A DNA stretch of 47,770 nucleotides from contig CAKUOV010000014.1 of NCBI GenBank assembly GCA_934670115.1, positions 1 through 47,770 of the forward strand. Reading direction: 5' to 3'. This document shows, in pieces, positions 16,648 through 24,812 of the stretch; position 1 is the first letter of the stretch; every line of letters starts with the position of its first letter. The DNA is from an uncultured Eggerthellaceae bacterium. Lineage in GTDB: Bacteria > Actinomycetota > Coriobacteriia > Coriobacteriales > Eggerthellaceae. The notes under the pieces are model-generated. The model made no database searches. It saw nothing but the letters and a program-made list of their open reading frames with translations, and was not told the origin of the DNA. The translations under genes and the position numbers were made by a program.

Positions 16648-17693
16648 TGGGCTGCTTGCTTAGCGTGGTTATTGCTGCGTATAATGCGCAACGCGTTCTG
16701 GACACGTGCCTTGAAAGTTTTGCCCGGCTGCCTTTGGATTCTTATGAAGTCATTGTAGTTGACGATGGCAGCACCGATGAAACATTTGCCGTTGCACAGC
16801 AATTTGCGGCGCGTCATGCGTTCGCACGTGTGGTTCATCAGGAAAATGGCGGGGTGTCATCGGCGCGCAACAGCGGCATGGCGGCGGCAGAAGGTGATTA
16901 CCTGTTCTTCGCCGATGCCGATGATTGGGTTGAGCCCGATCAACTGGCGGCGCTGGTGAAAGCGGCGGCGGAAAACAACGCGGATATCGCGTATGGCGAT
17001 TATTATCGCGAAAGCGAAGGCGCCACGCGACGATGCCAGCTGTTTCCGAATGATTTTTGCAGCGCCGATAAAGAAACGTTTGCGGCATTGCAATGCGCTG
17101 CCGTATATGTGCCGGCTTCGCGTTTTTCGTGCCGCGATTTCGATTGCATTATGGTAGGCGGCGGATCGTGCTGGCGCTATGTGATGAAGCGCTCTTTTGC
17201 GAAAACCGCTGGTCTAGCGTTCGATGACGTTTTGAGCGGCTATATGGAGGATTCCGTATTCACGTTGCATGCGCTGGAGCATGCGCGCAAAGTTATGTAT
17301 CGAAGCGTGCCGTTCTACCATTATCGTGTGCAGGGCGACTCGCTGTGTCACCGTTATTTTAGCGATTACGAGCAACGTTTCTCGGCGGTGAATCGGGCGC
17401 TTAACGCGTTTTTGCAGGGTGTGCGCGCAGGTCGCGAACAACTTGCGCAGGCCGTTTACCTGAAACGCATCCATTTGCTGGGCCTGGCGATGGACGGCTA
17501 CTTCAACCATCCGAGCAACAGCGAATCCGAGCGGACGCGCAAGGCGGCGTTTACGCGTTTCGTGAAGAGCGAACCTTATGCGTCGGCGGTGAAAAACGTC
17601 CGTCTGAAGTGGGTTGGGAATAAAAAGGTGGCAATCCAAGTGGCGCTTCTTAAGCTTGGTTGTGTTGGTTTGTATTGGGATTTGAGAAAATAG
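16644..17693 (+). CDS. Family 2 glycosyltransferase
   Basis: This GT-A fold enzyme of 349 residues carries the family 2 signatures LSVVIAAYNAQRVL, VIVVDDGSTDET, NGGVSSARNSGMAAAEGDYLFFADADDW (DxD at the end) and a downstream helical region. It adds a sugar to the lipid-linked repeat unit on the cytoplasmic side. It is the only clear family 2 glycosyltransferase in the locus, which suggests a very short repeat unit or help from enzymes elsewhere. The start overlaps the upstream stop codon; ATG 16647 is an alternative one codon later. Confidence 0.92.
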   Translation: MMGCLLSVVIAAYNAQRVLDTCLESFARLPLDSYEVIVVDDGSTDETFAVAQQFAARHAFARVVHQENGGVSSARNSGMAAAEGDYLFFADADDWVEPDQLAALVKAAAENNADIAYGDYYRESEGATRRCQLFPNDFCSADKETFAALQCAAVYVPASRFSCRDFDCIMVGGGSCWRYVMKRSFAKTAGLAFDDVLSGYMEDSVFTLHALEHARKVMYRSVPFYHYRVQGDSLCHRYFSDYEQRFSAVNRALNAFLQGVRAGREQLAQAVYLKRIHLLGLAMDGYFNHPSNSESERTRKAAFTRFVKSEPYASAVKNVRLKWVGNKKVAIQVALLKLGCVGLYWDLRK

Positions 17694-17857
17694 CGAAGCA
17701 CAGAGGCGCCGGCTTGCGCGTTGTGCCGTTGAGCCACGGGCGAGTGATACGTTGTGTGTGGCGCAAGAGCGCGGCTCATGCGATAGGTGCTTCAGGCGCG
17801 CTTGGTGCGGACGGCGCGCAGGGTGTAAAAGCGCAGATGAAACGGGAGGTGAAAAAC

Positions 17858-19297
17858 GTGACAGCAACTTATAAGCAAGTGTTTCGCGTGGGGCTGCTTC
17901 TGGTCTCGTTCATGCTGTTCTTCTTCCCGTATGAATATGCCGTGGGCAGAACGGTCTATCTGCTGTGGAAGGGCCTTTTGTGCCTGGTGTCTTTGGGGTA
18001 CACCGTTGCGGTGCTTGCATCGCCACGTCGTATTTCGTTGTGCTGGGTGTTGTTTTTGCTCTTCTACGTGGATTATTATCTGATCTCCGGATTGATTTCG
18101 CAGACCGAAGTCAACTACGTCAACCTTGCGTTTCGTTTTGCCGAGGGCGTGGGCTTTGCATCGCTGTGCGAATTCGCACTGCAGCGCAATGCGAAGGAGG
18201 CGGCGTGGGCGTTTGCGGGTGCTGCGCTTATTATGTGCGCGATTCATTTCGGTTCGTACCTGATGTTCAAAGATATTACGGGCGGTATGCGCCACGGTTA
18301 CATTGAGTTCGATGGCAAAACCACGAAGCAGAACTGGTATTTCCTTACGTACGACAACGCCTCCATCTTCTATTTCCTGCCTTTGGTGGGGGTGCTGTGG
18401 TTTCTTGCGTTCGAGGGAAGCCGCAAGGTGAAAATCCTTTCCGTGGTGGTAACCGTTTTTGCGCTCTACATGTTCTTCGAGCGAAAGTCCGCAACGGCAA
18501 TGGCCACCATGCTGGTCTTCCTGGTTGGTGTGGTGCTTGCGCTTATCGATGCGCGCACAGGGGCGCTTTCGCGAAGCTACGTGGGAAAACACCTGTTCAG
18601 CTTGCCGTCGGCGGTGATATTTGGCTTCCTGGCGACTATTGCTGTGCTGTTCGTTGCGGGAAACGAGGTCTTCTCTGCAATAAGCGCGCTGTTCTCGAAA
18701 TCCGTTTCGTTTTCGGGGCGCGACCGCATTTGGGGGCTGAGCCTTGACTGGATTGCGCAATCGCCGCTGCTCGGGTATGGCATTGAAGATTCCGTTACCT
18801 CCGTGGAGAAAATTGCGCAAACGCATTGCCACAATATCTTCCTGCAGCTCTTATACACGGGTGGTGTTGTGTCGTTGATTCTGTTCGCGGCTGCGCTGTT
18901 TTCTTGCTCGAAAGTAGGAAAACGCCTGGTGGGGAAGGTTCCTGCTGCGCACGATACACTGAATGCCGGTGATTGCGGTCGCGCAACGGGTGCGGGGCAG
19001 CGCCGCAATGCAGCAGGGGATTGCGTGGTGGATCAGTGTTCGGGGCAGCGCCGCAATGCAGCAAAAGATTGCGCGGTGGATCGGTATTCGGGACCGCGCC
19101 GCATCATCCTTTTCTTCTCGGTGTTCGCCTATTTTGTAGCGTGCAGCATGGACTGGGAAGTGTATTACGTGATTCCGCTGTTCCTGTTTTACCTGTTTGC
19201 AACCGAGGGGCGCGTGCCTTGCGTGGCTCGGCGTCGGCGAAAATACCCGTTCGCGCGCATGACTGAAAAAGAAAGCGATGCCGGCGAATCATGGTAA
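17858..19297 (+). CDS. O-antigen ligase / Wzy-type polysaccharide polymerase
   Basis: A polytopic membrane protein of 479 residues with about ten hydrophobic segments and the signature region of the O-antigen ligase/polymerase superfamily: FSGRDRIWGLSLDWIAQSPLLGYG and, further on, THCHNIFLQLLYTGG. It would polymerise or ligate lipid-linked repeats outside the membrane. The frame extends upstream to 17660, but GTG 17858 is chosen because GGGAGGTG (17844-17851) lies 6 nt before it and the earlier residues are low-complexity. A hydrophilic loop contains a 16-residue tandem repeat (see 18995-19090). The 164-nt gap before it holds nothing recognisable. It overlaps the flippase gene by 7 nt. Confidence 0.85.
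   Translation: MTATYKQVFRVGLLLVSFMLFFFPYEYAVGRTVYLLWKGLLCLVSLGYTVAVLASPRRISLCWVLFLLFYVDYYLISGLISQTEVNYVNLAFRFAEGVGFASLCEFALQRNAKEAAWAFAGAALIMCAIHFGSYLMFKDITGGMRHGYIEFDGKTTKQNWYFLTYDNASIFYFLPLVGVLWFLAFEGSRKVKILSVVVTVFALYMFFERKSATAMATMLVFLVGVVLALIDARTGALSRSYVGKHLFSLPSAVIFGFLATIAVLFVAGNEVFSAISALFSKSVSFSGRDRIWGLSLDWIAQSPLLGYGIEDSVTSVEKIAQTHCHNIFLQLLYTGGVVSLILFAAALFSCSKVGKRLVGKVPAAHDTLNAGDCGRATGAGQRRNAAGDCVVDQCSGQRRNAAKDCAVDRYSGPRRIILFFSVFAYFVACSMDWEVYYVIPLFLFYLFATEGRVPCVARRRRKYPFARMTEKESDAGESW
18995..19090 (+). repeat. In-frame 48-bp tandem repeat inside the polymerase gene
   Basis: Two 48-bp units encode GQRRNAAGDCVVDQCS and GQRRNAAKDCAVDRYS, followed by a partial unit beginning GPRR at 19091; a degenerate partial unit (GDCGRATGA) precedes them. 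The repeat lies in a hydrophilic loop between hydrophobic segments near the C-terminus. Confidence 0.85.
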
Positions 19298-20709
19298 GAA
19301 TCAAAGCGACAAAAGCGGATGTCATCTGGGGATACTGCGGTACCATCCTCTCCATGGCCAGCGGCTTCATTCTGCTTCCCATGCTGCTGTTCTTCCTAAG
19401 CGGAGAAGAGCTTGGCCTGTGGTATGTCTTTGTAGCCATTAGCAATTTGACGCTTCTTTTCGAGTTTGGTTTCAATCCGGCATTTTCCCGCAATATTGTG
19501 TACTGCTTGTCGGGCGCGCGCTCGATTGCAAAGCTGGGAGTAAGTGAATCGCCTGTTCAGGACGATGTTGACTGGGTGCTGCTGAAATCAATTATGGATG
19601 CATCGCGCTTGTTATACGCCGTTCTTGCGTTTGTGGCCCTTATTGTCACTGCGACCATCGGCACGTTTTACATCTGGACCATTACACAGGATATGGCGGG
19701 AACGTCCCATTGGATTGCCTGGGGTATTTTCTGCCTGGCGATTTTCTTCAACTTGTATTACTACTACTTCCTTACGTTTTTGCGCGGTTACGGCGACGTT
19801 GCCGGCGAGAACAAGGCGAAGACCGTTGCGCGTATTATCCAGCTTGCGGTAAGCGCCGCTCTGCTTTTTGCGGGGTTCGGTCTTGTCGGTGCGGCGCTAG
19901 GTTATTTATCGTTCGGTTTGGCGCTTCGCTTCTGCTCGCGCTATTTCATCAAGCGCCATGCCGATATTGAGTCCGAGTTGAGAAAACAACCGCGTCGCAT
20001 GGACTTATCCCAGGTCAAACAAGTTCTTCTGTCGGTTTCGTACGTGGCGTGGCGCGATGGCGTAGTCCAGATCTGCTGCTTTGCCTCAACGCAAGCCATG
20101 TCGATTATCTGCTCGCTGTTTTTGGGATTGGAAGCTACCGGCCAATACTCCATTCTGCTGCAGCTTTCAACAGCTGTCTACAACTTGTCCTCGGTGTTTA
20201 TCAGGTCGTTTTATCCCAGCTTCCAGTCTTCTTACGTGTCGGGCGATGTGCCTGCGTGTCGTGCCATTGTGGGGAAGGGTATTGTCGTTTACGCGCTGCT
20301 GTTCATTGTGGGAACGGCACTCGCCCTACTTATTGCGTTTCCCCTGGTACCGTTCTTCAAACCGGGTGTGACGCTTGACGCCCCAACGTATATCTTCCTT
20401 TCCGTGTATTTGTTCCTGTGGAACCAACATTCGATTTTCTGCAATTTGATTGTGAGCATGAATCGCATTCCCCACATGGTGCCGTATTTAGTGGCTGCCG
20501 TGATGGGAGTTGCGTTGTCGGCGGTGTTCACCTCGTGCTTCGAATGGGGCTTGTTCGGCCTTATCGGGGGACAGATGCTTTCTCAGGTCGTGTACAATAA
20601 CTGGAAGTGGCCTTTATACGTGGCGCGCGAATTGAAATGCTCGTATAGTTCGTTTTTCTCCGAGGGCTTTCGCTGGTTGCTGGGACGGCTGAAGCGGTTG
20701 CGCGCATAA
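19291..20709 (+). CDS. Wzx-type oligosaccharide flippase
   Basis: The 472-residue protein is almost wholly hydrophobic, with 12 or so membrane segments and the arrangement of the MATE/MVF-like polysaccharide exporter superfamily (N-terminal VIWGYCGTILSMASGFILLPMLLFFL, given in parts). It should flip undecaprenyl-linked repeats to the outer face for the polymerase encoded upstream. The ATG overlaps the upstream gene by 7 nt, consistent with translational coupling. No residue-level specificity can be inferred. Confidence 0.88.
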   Translation: MVRIKATKADVIWGYCGTILSMASGFILLPMLLFFLSGEELGLWYVFVAISNLTLLFEFGFNPAFSRNIVYCLSGARSIAKLGVSESPVQDDVDWVLLKSIMDASRLLYAVLAFVALIVTATIGTFYIWTITQDMAGTSHWIAWGIFCLAIFFNLYYYYFLTFLRGYGDVAGENKAKTVARIIQLAVSAALLFAGFGLVGAALGYLSFGLALRFCSRYFIKRHADIESELRKQPRRMDLSQVKQVLLSVSYVAWRDGVVQICCFASTQAMSIICSLFLGLEATGQYSILLQLSTAVYNLSSVFIRSFYPSFQSSYVSGDVPACRAIVGKGIVVYALLFIVGTALALLIAFPLVPFFKPGVTLDAPTYIFLSVYLFLWNQHSIFCNLIVSMNRIPHMVPYLVAAVMGVALSAVFTSCFEWGLFGLIGGQMLSQVVYNNWKWPLYVARELKCSYSSFFSEGFRWLLGRLKRLRA

Positions 20710-20782
20710 GTGTGGCTCGGTGTTGGTTGGCGATGATTTCGCATTGGCAAGTGCGAGGAAATAGAAAAAGATAGGATGTAGC

Positions 20783-21808
20783 ATGATCACCGGAAAAGCT
20801 CTTTTGATGACGGCGAAGAAACGCTTGAAGCTTCTTGTCGCGATTCCTTTGGCGGTGGCGCTGTGCTTCTTCGGCGCAGCAACCGTTTTCACGCCAACGT
20901 CGTATTCGGCCACGTCGAAGGTTATTGTGTCAACGTCAATCGCAGCTGCTAACAGCTTGGCATCTTCTGTGGTGTCTGATTGCTCCACCGATGAGGTGAA
21001 AGTTTCAACAGGTGCTTCTACCTCAGGAAATGCCATTAGGGTCACGGCAAAAGGGGCTAATCCTACCGAGTGCGTTCGTTTGGCAAATGTGGCTGCATTG
21101 AAGGCCCAGGCGCTTATCAATGAGTCGCTGCCCGATTCGGCAACCCAGATTGTTGCTGCCGATTCCGCGAATGATGCTACCCCCAGTGCGGCGAAAAACG
21201 CGCTGGCTGTTCTAGTGGCGCTTTTTGCGCTGGAGTTTGCCGCGATTGTGGTGGTTTGCTTGAAGCGCAAGTTGATTTACAGCTGGCGTTCCTTGGAGTA
21301 CGAGACGGGTCTTCCGTATTTGGGCTCCGTATCCGATGACGATTGCGCGAACGCGGTGCTGGCGGCGTCGATTGCCCTTGCGGGTGGCGCGGGTTCCTCT
21401 GGGGCGTCGGGTGTTGCGGGCTGTGCGGCCAGCACTGCCACGACGGGGTCTGGTGCAGTGGGGTCCGATGGGACGTGCGCTGCGGCTGCTGCAGATGGCG
21501 TGGGTGTTGCGACCGGCGCAGACGCTGGTTCGACCGCTTCCGTTTGCTTGATTCCTGTGGGGGCAAGCGAGAAAGCTGCGCTTTTGGCGCAAAACGTGCA
21601 CGCGCTTGGCAAGGAGATCAAGGCTCCCATGACTGTTGCCCCGTCTATCGAGGCGGGTTCTCAGGCTCTCTACGACGCGCAGGAGTCTTGCGCCGTGGTG
21701 CTGTGCGTTGCTTCGGGCGCTTCGAGCTATAACGACCTTGACCAGCTTCGCCGCGCATTCCGTTGCGCAAATATTGTTCCCGTGGGCTTCGTTTTCGATA
21801 TCGCGTAG
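20783..21808 (+). CDS. Wzz/Wzc-like chain-length protein with degenerate kinase domain
   Basis: Two membrane segments (about residues 15-37 and 136-155) flank an extracytoplasmic domain of about 100 residues, as in polysaccharide co-polymerases of the Wzz/YveK type. A cytoplasmic part follows with an Ala/Gly/Ser-rich linker (about 195-250) and then a domain resembling the CpsD/Wzc tyrosine kinase fold: VCLIPVGASEKAALLAQNVHALG and CAVVLCVASGASSYNDLDQLRRAFRCANIVPVGFVFDIA (in parts). No Walker A GxxxxGK(S/T) and no Tyr-rich tail are present, so catalysis is unlikely. It probably sets chain length or regulates export. Expected ATP-binding residues are missing, not merely divergent. Confidence 0.72.
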   Translation: MITGKALLMTAKKRLKLLVAIPLAVALCFFGAATVFTPTSYSATSKVIVSTSIAAANSLASSVVSDCSTDEVKVSTGASTSGNAIRVTAKGANPTECVRLANVAALKAQALINESLPDSATQIVAADSANDATPSAAKNALAVLVALFALEFAAIVVVCLKRKLIYSWRSLEYETGLPYLGSVSDDDCANAVLAASIALAGGAGSSGASGVAGCAASTATTGSGAVGSDGTCAAAAADGVGVATGADAGSTASVCLIPVGASEKAALLAQNVHALGKEIKAPMTVAPSIEAGSQALYDAQESCAVVLCVASGASSYNDLDQLRRAFRCANIVPVGFVFDIA

Positions 21809-21865
21809 TTTTGCGTCAAGAGCAGCGGGTGGCGAACGCGGCGGATATAAGGAGGCATTTTTCGC

Positions 21866-23071
21866 ATGGAAAAACGGTTGCTGATTCTCGGGGGTTCGCG
21901 ATTTATCATCCCCGTCATTCAGGCGGCGCATGAGCTGGGGCATTACGTTATCACCATGGATTATCTTCCCGATAATATTGCGCATAGCTTTTCGGATGAA
22001 TACGTTAATGTGAGCATCGTGGATAAAGAAGCGGTGTGTGCCGCGGCGGAAAAACTGCAGGTCGATGGCATTACATCGTTTGCAGCCGACCCTGGTGTAA
22101 TTTCGGCGGCTTATACGGCAGAGCAGCTTGGCTTGCCCTTTCAGGGGTCGTTTCGTGCGGTCGAGATTCTTCAGAAGAAGGATCTTTTCCGTGCGTTTTT
22201 GGCCGAGCACGGTTTCAATTGTCCGCAGTTTTTCATGTTCCGCTCGGCAGACGAAGCCCTTGAGCGGGCGAATGATTTTCCGTACCCCGTAATTGTCAAG
22301 CCCACCGATTCTGCGGGAAGCAAGGGCTGCACGCGCGTTGATTGCGCATCGGAATTGGCAGCGGCCGTTGAGTATGCCCTGCCGTTTAGCCAGGATGGCT
22401 CGTGTATTATCGAGCAGTTTCTGGAAAAGCTCTATCCCTCTTCCAGTGCAGATTGCTTTTCTGTCAATGGAAAGATTGTGTGCCTTCCTTTTACTACGCA
22501 GCCATTCGATAAGAACGCCGCCAACCCGTATACGCCAGCAGGGTCGGAGATGCCAAGCTCCATTCCCGAAGAATATCTTGCGCAGTTGCGTGGAGAACTT
22601 CAGCGGCTCTTTGACCTGCTTGAATTAAGGACGGGCGTGTACAACATTGAGACGCGGGTGGCTACCGATGGGTTGCCGTATATCATGGAGGTTTCGCCGC
22701 GCGGGGGCGGAAATCGCCTTTGCGAGCTGCTGCGTTACGCCAGCGGAGTGGACCTTATCCGGGCTTCCGTTCAGTCGGCTTTAGGCGAAGACGTGCAGGA
22801 TGTGCATGATCCGGTCATCGACGGTTACTGGCATGAATCCGTTTTGCATAGCGCGCATGGCGGCGTATTCGCAGGTATGTGGTATGCGCCCGGCTTCAAA
22901 GAGGCTCATGTAGTCAACGAGCAACTTTGGGTTGAGCCAGGCGATGTTGTGGAAGGATTCAGCGCCGCAAACCAGGCATTCGGTACGATTGTGCTCCGCT
23001 TCGAAACGAGAGAAGAACTTGCGGCATTCAACGCGAACGAATCCCAATTCATGCACGCCATCATCAACTGA
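21866..23071 (+). CDS. ATP-grasp ligase, third of three
   Basis: The 401-residue protein follows the ATP-grasp plan: N-terminal LLILGGSRFIIPVIQAAHELGHYVITMDY, central loop KPTDSAGSKGCTRV with CIIEQFLE, and the metal-binding segment GVYNIETRVATDGLPYIMEVSPRGGGNRL (given in parts). It is closest in form to the carbamoyl-phosphate synthase/biotin carboxylase-like ligases of polysaccharide and natural-product loci. A strong AAGGAGG site precedes the ATG by 10 nt. It ends the polysaccharide locus and its stop codon is followed after 1 nt by a 33-bp palindrome. Substrate unknown; an amino acid-to-sugar coupling is inferred from context. Confidence 0.85.
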   Translation: MEKRLLILGGSRFIIPVIQAAHELGHYVITMDYLPDNIAHSFSDEYVNVSIVDKEAVCAAAEKLQVDGITSFAADPGVISAAYTAEQLGLPFQGSFRAVEILQKKDLFRAFLAEHGFNCPQFFMFRSADEALERANDFPYPVIVKPTDSAGSKGCTRVDCASELAAAVEYALPFSQDGSCIIEQFLEKLYPSSSADCFSVNGKIVCLPFTTQPFDKNAANPYTPAGSEMPSSIPEEYLAQLRGELQRLFDLLELRTGVYNIETRVATDGLPYIMEVSPRGGGNRLCELLRYASGVDLIRASVQSALGEDVQDVHDPVIDGYWHESVLHSAHGGVFAGMWYAPGFKEAHVVNEQLWVEPGDVVEGFSAANQAFGTIVLRFETREELAAFNANESQFMHAIIN

Positions 23072-23072
23072 T

Positions 23073-23105
23073 TTGTTGACAAATTACCCCACCTTTTGTC
23101 AACAA
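23073..23105 (+). repeat. 33-bp palindromic repeat, copy 4
   Basis: Identical to the copy at 6186-6218. It begins 1 nt after the stop codon of the third ATP-grasp gene. Confidence 0.92.
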
Positions 23106-23126
23106 ATGCCGCAGCGCGATTGCGGA

Positions 23127-23245
23127 GGCGCCCGCTGGCAAGGGTTCTCCTCACGACTCCGCTTGGATAATGCTTCTTTGCGCTTGCAACCCGCTCAACT
23201 TATCCAAAGCGTCGCAGTTCGGCTCAGCCCTTGCCGGCGGGCACC
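23127..23245 (+). repeat. Nested hairpin repeat, copy 3 (module 2)
   Basis: The outer arms 23127-23144 and 23228-23245 match at 16 of 18 positions. The inner stem is formed by CGCTTGGATAA (near 23159-23169) and TTATCCAAAGCG (near 23200-23211). It is the best-paired of the three copies. Confidence 0.7.
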
Positions 23246-23426
23246 CCTTAAAGATCATGTTTGGAACAGGGGACGAAGGTTTGTTCCAATTCGTCCATCC
23301 GGCTGACGCCCCAAGAGTCTGCGTGCCGGAGATTTTGCGCGCCCGGGCTCGATGGCGACGTGTTGAGCATTGGCACGCGTGATTTTGGGTCTTCGGCGGC
23401 ATGTTGTCGTTTTTTCGGCTCCAAAA

Positions 23427-23586
23427 CGCGCAAATCGACGATACGGGGCAGGTGGAGAAGGGGCTGCCGCTTCTGAAGCCCCCAGGGGATTCTTGCGACC
23501 TGGGCTTTTGCTAGATGCAGGAGGGCTAATGGGACCCAAGCTGCTTTATTGGGCCTGCGACCTGCCCCGTATCGTCGATCTGCGCG
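23427..23586. repeat. Long-range hairpin repeat, copy C (module 3)
   Basis: Bases 23427-23453 and 23560-23586 are complementary at 26 of 27 positions. The outer stem shares CAAATCGACGAT with copy A; the inner stem (ACGGGGCAGGT) is different from copy A (TGGGAGTGGT) yet fully paired in both. Confidence 0.75.
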
Positions 23587-23680
23587 CATTGGGGCTCGAT
23601 TTTCGACAAGATGGCCCCTAGCTTGGTTGTTCCCGAAAGAAACGTCGCGGTTCGGCTCGACCCTTGCCAGCGGGTGCCCC

Positions 23681-23713
23681 TTGTTGACAAAAGGTGGGTG
23701 CGGCGTCAAGCAG
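23681..23713 (-). repeat. 33-bp palindromic repeat, copy 5 (inverted, decayed)
   Basis: The left arm TTGTTGACAAA and part of the loop are intact, but the right arm has decayed to CGTCAAGCA. It closes composite copy C. Confidence 0.65.
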
Positions 23714-23804
23714 TCATCGCAATGGCCCTCGTCAATTCCATGTTGAGTGCTTCGGCCGGCGTGTGCCAGCTCTGGATTGGCGGGATTGCTTCTTGAATTG
23801 CTGC

Positions 23805-23838
23805 TTGACGAATTGGTGCGTGGGTCGTATTATCGACC
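23805..23838 (+). promoter_or_regulatory. Promoter with overlapping operator-like repeat
   Basis: TTGACG (23805-23810), a 17-nt spacer and TATTAT (23828-23833) form a good sigma-70-type promoter for the respiratory island. The -10 box is framed by GGTCG (23823-23827) and CGACC (23834-23838), a symmetric site that a repressor could use. A leader of about 90 nt follows, with GCCCCGAT appearing twice. The gap 23714-23804 shows nothing else. Confidence 0.6.
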
Positions 23839-23930
23839 GTGGAGAGATTCCTATCGGTTAGGCCCCGATGGACTGATTGTAAGCCCCGATACGTTCGGGC
23901 GTTTTGTTGTGCAATCAGTTTGGGGGTACC

Positions 23931-24812
23931 ATGGAAGACGAATCCATCAATCTAGGTGTCGAAGTCGATGCCGATTTCGACGATTTCTTTGATCCATTTG
24001 AAGACGAAAACATCGAGTCTGATGACAATCTGACTTTGGATTTTTCCAGGCAGGTCAATCTTGACAGCGCCGATTTTGGCTCTGCTGAGCCTTTGGGCAG
24101 TGAGATACCCGATTCTGCTTGCCACATTAAGGTGGACACCCGTACAACTGAAGAAAAACTGGCGGATCTGATGAAGGCTATGAAGCCGCAACGGCATACC
24201 GTGTTGGGCATTTTAAGCATGTGCGCAGAACCCAAATCCGTTGCCGAGGTCAATGCGTATGTTGCCGAGGTGCAGAAGTATAACGTTTCCGTTTTTGCTG
24301 GTGATAACACCTGTGCCATGCTGGAAAACGCAGGTGGCATTCAACGCGTTACCGGAAACGGCGTTCCTTACGACAGGGTAGAGATAGAACCCGTTGTTGT
24401 TTTAGACGAAGATGGCGTGGAATGTTTGCAGCCCGGAGAGTCTCCTGAAGTTTTTTGGCAGACCACGCCTGAAGGTCTAGCGCTTATTGCCGCTGATGAT
24501 GCGGGAGCACGATTGCGCGAACGACTAACGCAAGATGAGCAGTTCTTACCCTGCTACAAGCTGGTGCTAAAAATGGCTTCAACCCCTCAGGGCGCCACGC
24601 GTGATCCTATGTACGAGGCCCTTGAACCCACACTTGAGAAAATGATACCGCGTTATTATTCGCCTCTTTTTGCGGAACGCCTGTACAAATGTGATGCCCT
24701 GGAATGGCGTGGGGCGTGGTACATCACCGAGTTGGGCCGCCAATGCCTTGAAAGCATGTCCGACGTACCCGATATTGAGTTTTTCGACCCCGAAGATCCC
24801 AAGGAGAAATAA
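23931..24812 (+). CDS. Acidic protein with winged-helix-like segments, function unknown
   Basis: I do not recognise this 293-residue protein. The first ~60 residues are strongly acidic and probably unstructured (FDDFFDPFEDENIESDD). Residues around 85-150 (KPQRHTVLGILSMCAEPKSVAEVNAYVAEVQK in parts) look like a winged-helix domain, and a second such segment may lie at about 210-285, ending in WYITELGRQCLESM. The ATG at 23931 is chosen over an upstream start at 23904 because GGGGGT precedes it and the family-like sequence begins there. Its stop overlaps the TorD-like start (TAATG), so it is coupled to molybdoenzyme maturation and could be a regulator or an accessory factor. Confidence 0.75.
   Translation: MEDESINLGVEVDADFDDFFDPFEDENIESDDNLTLDFSRQVNLDSADFGSAEPLGSEIPDSACHIKVDTRTTEEKLADLMKAMKPQRHTVLGILSMCAEPKSVAEVNAYVAEVQKYNVSVFAGDNTCAMLENAGGIQRVTGNGVPYDRVEIEPVVVLDEDGVECLQPGESPEVFWQTTPEGLALIAADDAGARLRERLTQDEQFLPCYKLVLKMASTPQGATRDPMYEALEPTLEKMIPRYYSPLFAERLYKCDALEWRGAWYITELGRQCLESMSDVPDIEFFDPEDPKEK

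Larger units (their letters stand above)
23073..23713. repeat. Composite structured intergenic element, copy C (~641 bp)
   Basis: Same module order and spacing as at 8288-8932: forward 33-mer, nested hairpin 23127-23245, spacer, long-range hairpin 23427-23586, conserved word and arm (23644-23680), and a decayed inverted 33-mer (23681-23713). The spacer shares GGGTCTTC and GGCATGTTGTCGTTTTTT with copy B. Nothing in it looks coding. It fills the gap between the polysaccharide locus and the respiratory island. Confidence 0.8.
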
